This document shows positions 61,391 through 64,000 of a DNA stretch of 64,000 bases, piece by piece. The first letter of the stretch is position 1. Every line of letters starts with the position of its first letter. This DNA is from a bacterium (lineage in GTDB: Bacteria; Cyanobacteriota; Vampirovibrionia; Gastranaerophilales; Gastranaerophilaceae): contig JAFXHF010000014.1 of the NCBI GenBank assembly GCA_017536545.1, positions 1-64,000 on the forward strand, in the 5' to 3' direction. The position numbers and the translations under genes were made by a program. The notes beneath the pieces are model-generated. The model was given only the letters and a program-made list of their open reading frames with translations, was not told where the DNA came from and did not search any database.

Positions 61391-62938
61391 ATGGTAGAAA
61401 AAATTTCTGGGGTATCATCGTATGCGATGCAACCTGCAAATAAACCGCAAACAGAAGAAGATTTAATTGTAGAAGCAAGAAAAAATGGTCGTTACCGTGT
61501 AGGGGCTAAGGAAACTCTTTCTACAATTGCAAAGCGTTTTGGAGTTGATAATTATAAAACATTGATGAAATTGATTGGTAGATCAGAATCTAAAACATCA
61601 TTGTCTAAAGGTGAAGAATTAACAGGTTTTAAGACTGTAAAGTGTAAACAAGGTCAAGGTTTATCAGCTCTTGCAAGAGCTGCTGGCATGAGTCTTAATG
61701 ACTTTTGTACTTTAAATAATATCGACAAAAATTATGTGCCAAAAGAAGGAGAACAATTCTTTAGAGCGTTTACTGCTGAAGAAATTAAAAAAGCAAATCC
61801 AAGTGCTTCAACGTCTGGGGCTTCTTCTACATCTACAACTACTGCAGTAGCTTCTGACGAAGCTTCAGATAGAGCAAAAGGTCAATATACTGTTAAAAAA
61901 GGCGAAACGTTATATGCGATTGCTGATAGTTTTAATATGAATGTTAACGACTTTTTAAAACGTACAGGCTTAAAAAGTTCAAGTATCAATGAAGGTCAAG
62001 TCATAAAAAACGTTCCAACTTTGACTGTACAAGCTGGTAAAGGTTGGAGCTGGATTTTGGCGAATTCAAATGGTATGACTAAAACTGAAATTATGGAGTT
62101 AAATGGACTTCCTAAAAATTATGAACCTAAGGCAAATGAAAAATTGTATATCTTTGGTACAAAAGCTGCGGCTTCTGAAGCTGAAGCTGCTGCTGGAGGA
62201 GCAAGGGTAAAAGACTCAAAAACAGGCACTTATAAAGTTCCAGAGTGTGGTTATGTAACTGCTAAACCTGGTGAAAAAGTTGCAACTGGTGGTAAAAAAC
62301 CATTGATTCCTATCGGTCCAAATGGAGCAGTTCAAGCTGAAGTTATTAAATTTAACCCAACAAATAAAAATGGTGATTTAAAAGGAAAAACAATTATGGT
62401 CAATGCTGGTCATGGTTGGGGGGCGAAAAAGAGCTTTGCACCTGGTACTTCTGCTATGGATTCAAAAGGTAAAGTAATTTATGAATGGTATAAAAATAGA
62501 AACTTTGCAGATGAGTTGATTAGAGAATTGACATCTCGTGGTGCGACTGTTATCTATACTGGAGGAAGTGCAGGATTAGCAGGTGCGGCTAAAGCTAAAT
62601 TCAAACCTCATATGTTAATCAGTCTTCACTGTAATGCGGCGGGTTCTTCAAAGCCTGAAGGCTTAGAAATATTCTATTATGACCAAGCCGATAAAAATTT
62701 AGCAGATAAAGTTGATAAAAGGTTTGAAAAATTCGATAACTGTGCAGTAAAACCTGATACTCAATCTCAACACAGTGGTTTAGGTATTTTGAGAAATACT
62801 GCATCAATTCCATCCATATTGCTAGAAATGGGTTATCAATCTAATCCTGATGACTTGAAGAATATCGATTCTTTAAATTTTAGACAAGATACAATGAAAG
62901 CTGTTGCTGATGCAATTGAAGAGTATTTTGGCGTCTAA
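61391..62938 (+). CDS. LysM-containing N-acetylmuramoyl-L-alanine amidase
   Basis: 515 residues. Three or four LysM-like repeats occupy about residues 35-255 (GRYRVGAKETLSTIAKRFGVDNYKTLMKLIG; GQGLSALARAAGMSLNDFCTLNNIDKNY; GQYTVKKGETLYAIADSFNMNVNDFLKRTG; AGKGWSWILANSNGMTKTEIMELNG). The C-terminal Amidase_3 domain has the zinc His in MVNAGHGWG, the ERN...LRE-type helix, SLHCNAAG and a catalytic Glu in SILLEMGY. It cuts the stem peptide from peptidoglycan. No classical signal peptide is seen, which is odd for a wall enzyme. AGGAGAAG precedes the ATG. Confidence 0.9.
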   Translation: MVEKISGVSSYAMQPANKPQTEEDLIVEARKNGRYRVGAKETLSTIAKRFGVDNYKTLMKLIGRSESKTSLSKGEELTGFKTVKCKQGQGLSALARAAGMSLNDFCTLNNIDKNYVPKEGEQFFRAFTAEEIKKANPSASTSGASSTSTTTAVASDEASDRAKGQYTVKKGETLYAIADSFNMNVNDFLKRTGLKSSSINEGQVIKNVPTLTVQAGKGWSWILANSNGMTKTEIMELNGLPKNYEPKANEKLYIFGTKAAASEAEAAAGGARVKDSKTGTYKVPECGYVTAKPGEKVATGGKKPLIPIGPNGAVQAEVIKFNPTNKNGDLKGKTIMVNAGHGWGAKKSFAPGTSAMDSKGKVIYEWYKNRNFADELIRELTSRGATVIYTGGSAGLAGAAKAKFKPHMLISLHCNAAGSSKPEGLEIFYYDQADKNLADKVDKRFEKFDNCAVKPDTQSQHSGLGILRNTASIPSILLEMGYQSNPDDLKNIDSLNFRQDTMKAVADAIEEYFGV

Positions 62939-62967
62939 GTTTAGATTGTAAACTTTCATAACATTTG

Positions 62968-63006
62968 TATCGGTATTATTAAAGTTTATCTTTGATAATG
63001 CCGATA
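62968..63006 (+). terminator. Long hairpin after amidase
   Basis: TATCGGTATTATTAAAG pairs with CTTTGATAATGCCGATA over 17 positions with two wobble pairs and a 5-base loop. The T tract is weak, so it may be an RNA-stability or attenuation element instead. Confidence 0.55.
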
Positions 63007-63041
63007 TTTGTTATGTGTGTACTTTTAATGGAGAAAGTAAA

Positions 63042-64000
63042 ATGGTATTTTCAAATGTAAATGGAGCAAGCTCAGCAAAAGGAACAGCCTCAGTTTCTGC
63101 GACTTCTTCTGAAAGAAAATTCCCAGATGATAAAACTTTAAAAAAAGCTGCGGAACAATTGGGTATTTCTGTAGAAGATTTAAAAGCTCATTTGAAAAAA
63201 TCACCTACAGCCAGTGGTAAAGGTATTTATAACCTTGCGATTACTATGAATGAAATGGATATGAAAGCGTTTTGTATCTTAAATGGTATTGATCATAGTA
63301 AATGGCGTGATTATACTGTAAAAAGTGGCGAACAATTTTATGTAATCAATAAACCTGCTCAGTATAAAGGTAATACTTCTGCTAAAGTTACAACACCTGC
63401 ACCTGCTCAAGCAACAACTCCAGCTCCAGCGGCAGATACTGCAAAAAAAGCGGAAACAAAACCTGTTGAAACACAAAAACCAGATTCAACAGCTAAAAAA
63501 GATACAACTTCCGCCCCAAAACAGGAAGTTGTTAGAGATCCATCTAAAGCTGCAACAACTTCTGCCGCAGAAAATAGAAGAAAATGGAATTCAGATTATA
63601 CTCCAGCTGAATTGGGACAAAAAATTTATGAATTCGCAGATGATAATTCAAAAGCGGTAGGACGTCCTGATTTTGATGCCTTAATCGAGCAAATTAATTC
63701 CAAAAATGTTACTGAAGTATTATTGCAATATAATGACAATCCAGATAACAAAAAAGAAAGTTTAATTAACACCATTACAAGTGAAACAGGTAGTAAACCT
63801 GAAGATAGAAAAGCTGCCGTTATGCATATTTATGATGCATTGGCAAAGGCTACAAATTCAGCTCCTGAAAATCGTACAAAATTCGAAAACGAATTGAACG
63901 CAAGATTTGAAGATTCAGGCTTTGTTGATACTGAACGTATGGAAGATATGCTTCTTAGAATGATTGGTACTCCTGAAATTATTGCTTCTCAGTTAGAAAA
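63042..64000 (+). CDS. LysM-type protein, C-terminus beyond window
   Basis: At least 319 residues; the frame is open at the right edge. The ATG follows GAGAAAG. Residues about 53-107 (GIYNLAITMNEMDMKAFCILNGIDHSKWRDYTVKSGEQFYVI) align with a LysM repeat of the preceding amidase (DFCTLNNIDKNY...GEQFF). A long Ala/Thr/Pro/Lys-rich linker follows, then a helical C-terminal part (AELGQKIYEFADDNSKAVGR...). A duplicate of the amidase's wall-binding part, without visible catalytic residues so far. No signal peptide. Confidence 0.75.
   Translation, partial: MVFSNVNGASSAKGTASVSATSSERKFPDDKTLKKAAEQLGISVEDLKAHLKKSPTASGKGIYNLAITMNEMDMKAFCILNGIDHSKWRDYTVKSGEQFYVINKPAQYKGNTSAKVTTPAPAQATTPAPAADTAKKAETKPVETQKPDSTAKKDTTSAPKQEVVRDPSKAATTSAAENRRKWNSDYTPAELGQKIYEFADDNSKAVGRPDFDALIEQINSKNVTEVLLQYNDNPDNKKESLINTITSETGSKPEDRKAAVMHIYDALAKATNSAPENRTKFENELNARFEDSGFVDTERMEDMLLRMIGTPEIIASQLE

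Overview
The window is an AT-rich, densely packed bacterial chromosome segment with about 74 genes and no tRNA, rRNA 16S/23S/5S, CRISPR array, insertion sequence or prophage that I could find. The gene mix points to an obligately fermentative diderm close to Cyanobacteria, most likely Candidatus Gastranaerophilales (Vampirovibrionia, formerly Melainabacteria). Diderm traits are an LptF/LptG-type permease and an MlaD-type MCE protein. Traits shared with Firmicutes and Cyanobacteria are mini-RNase III and the diadenylate cyclase CdaA. Anaerobic traits are two [FeFe] hydrogenases and small ferredoxins. The assignment is my inference from content; a 16S or marker-protein search would settle it. 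Layout. 1-2.4 kb: threonine synthesis (hom, a membrane protein, thrC running off the left edge) divergent from rpmB. 2.4-7.2 kb: two related secreted proteins, a MerR-like protein, recA behind an intrinsic terminator, an unusual lipobox protein, mini-RNase III. 7.2-11.8 kb: gatA, a coiled-coil protein, an LptF/G permease, two secreted proteins. 12-16 kb: a highly expressed, divergent PEP carboxykinase, a short ferredoxin gene, deoB, a HAD protein. 16-19.3 kb: XRE regulator, orphan histidine kinase, a HEAT-repeat protein behind a 200-nt leader. 19.4-21.1 kb: short HPF, a Cys-rich protein, a 550-base gap holding a 28-bp palindrome and a strongly structured RNA candidate, and hsp20. 21-29 kb: 2-hydroxyacid dehydrogenase, a UbiE-type methyltransferase, DUF4127, MntP, an ABC ATPase, a tandem pair of secreted paralogues, metG. 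29-32 kb: second XRE, an orphan FliI-type ATPase, adk. 32.2-37.2 kb: the most striking cluster, a five-gene [FeFe] hydrogenase operon joining a probable sensory hydrogenase with PAS domain, a PP2C phosphatase, two thioredoxin-like [2Fe-2S] proteins and a catalytic group-B-like hydrogenase; it is divergent from gyrB across a 10-bp inverted repeat that covers the operon's -35 region. 40-46 kb: lysA-cdaA-yitT operon, a winged-helix protein, a duplicated-motif protein, fixC-fixX. 46-55 kb: an 802-residue lineage-specific protein built from an internal duplication, pheT, map, a TPR protein, ndk, tmk. 55.8-57.6 kb: class A RNase P RNA 6 nt behind a pilin-like gene, then a 190-nt leader with a candidate leader peptide. 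57.7-64 kb: corA, a DMT transporter, a YkgJ-type protein, mlaD, upp, and two LysM proteins, the first an amidase and the second truncated by the window end. Working together: the hydrogenase cluster, the FixC/FixX and ferredoxin genes and the PEP carboxykinase fit fermentative redox balancing with H2 turnover. Housekeeping genes (pheT, metG, gatA, map, rpmB, hpf, adk, tmk, ndk, recA, gyrB) are scattered among small secreted or unknown proteins. Eleven genes have a -10 box 6 to 9 nt before the start codon and no Shine-Dalgarno sequence, so leaderless mRNAs seem common here.
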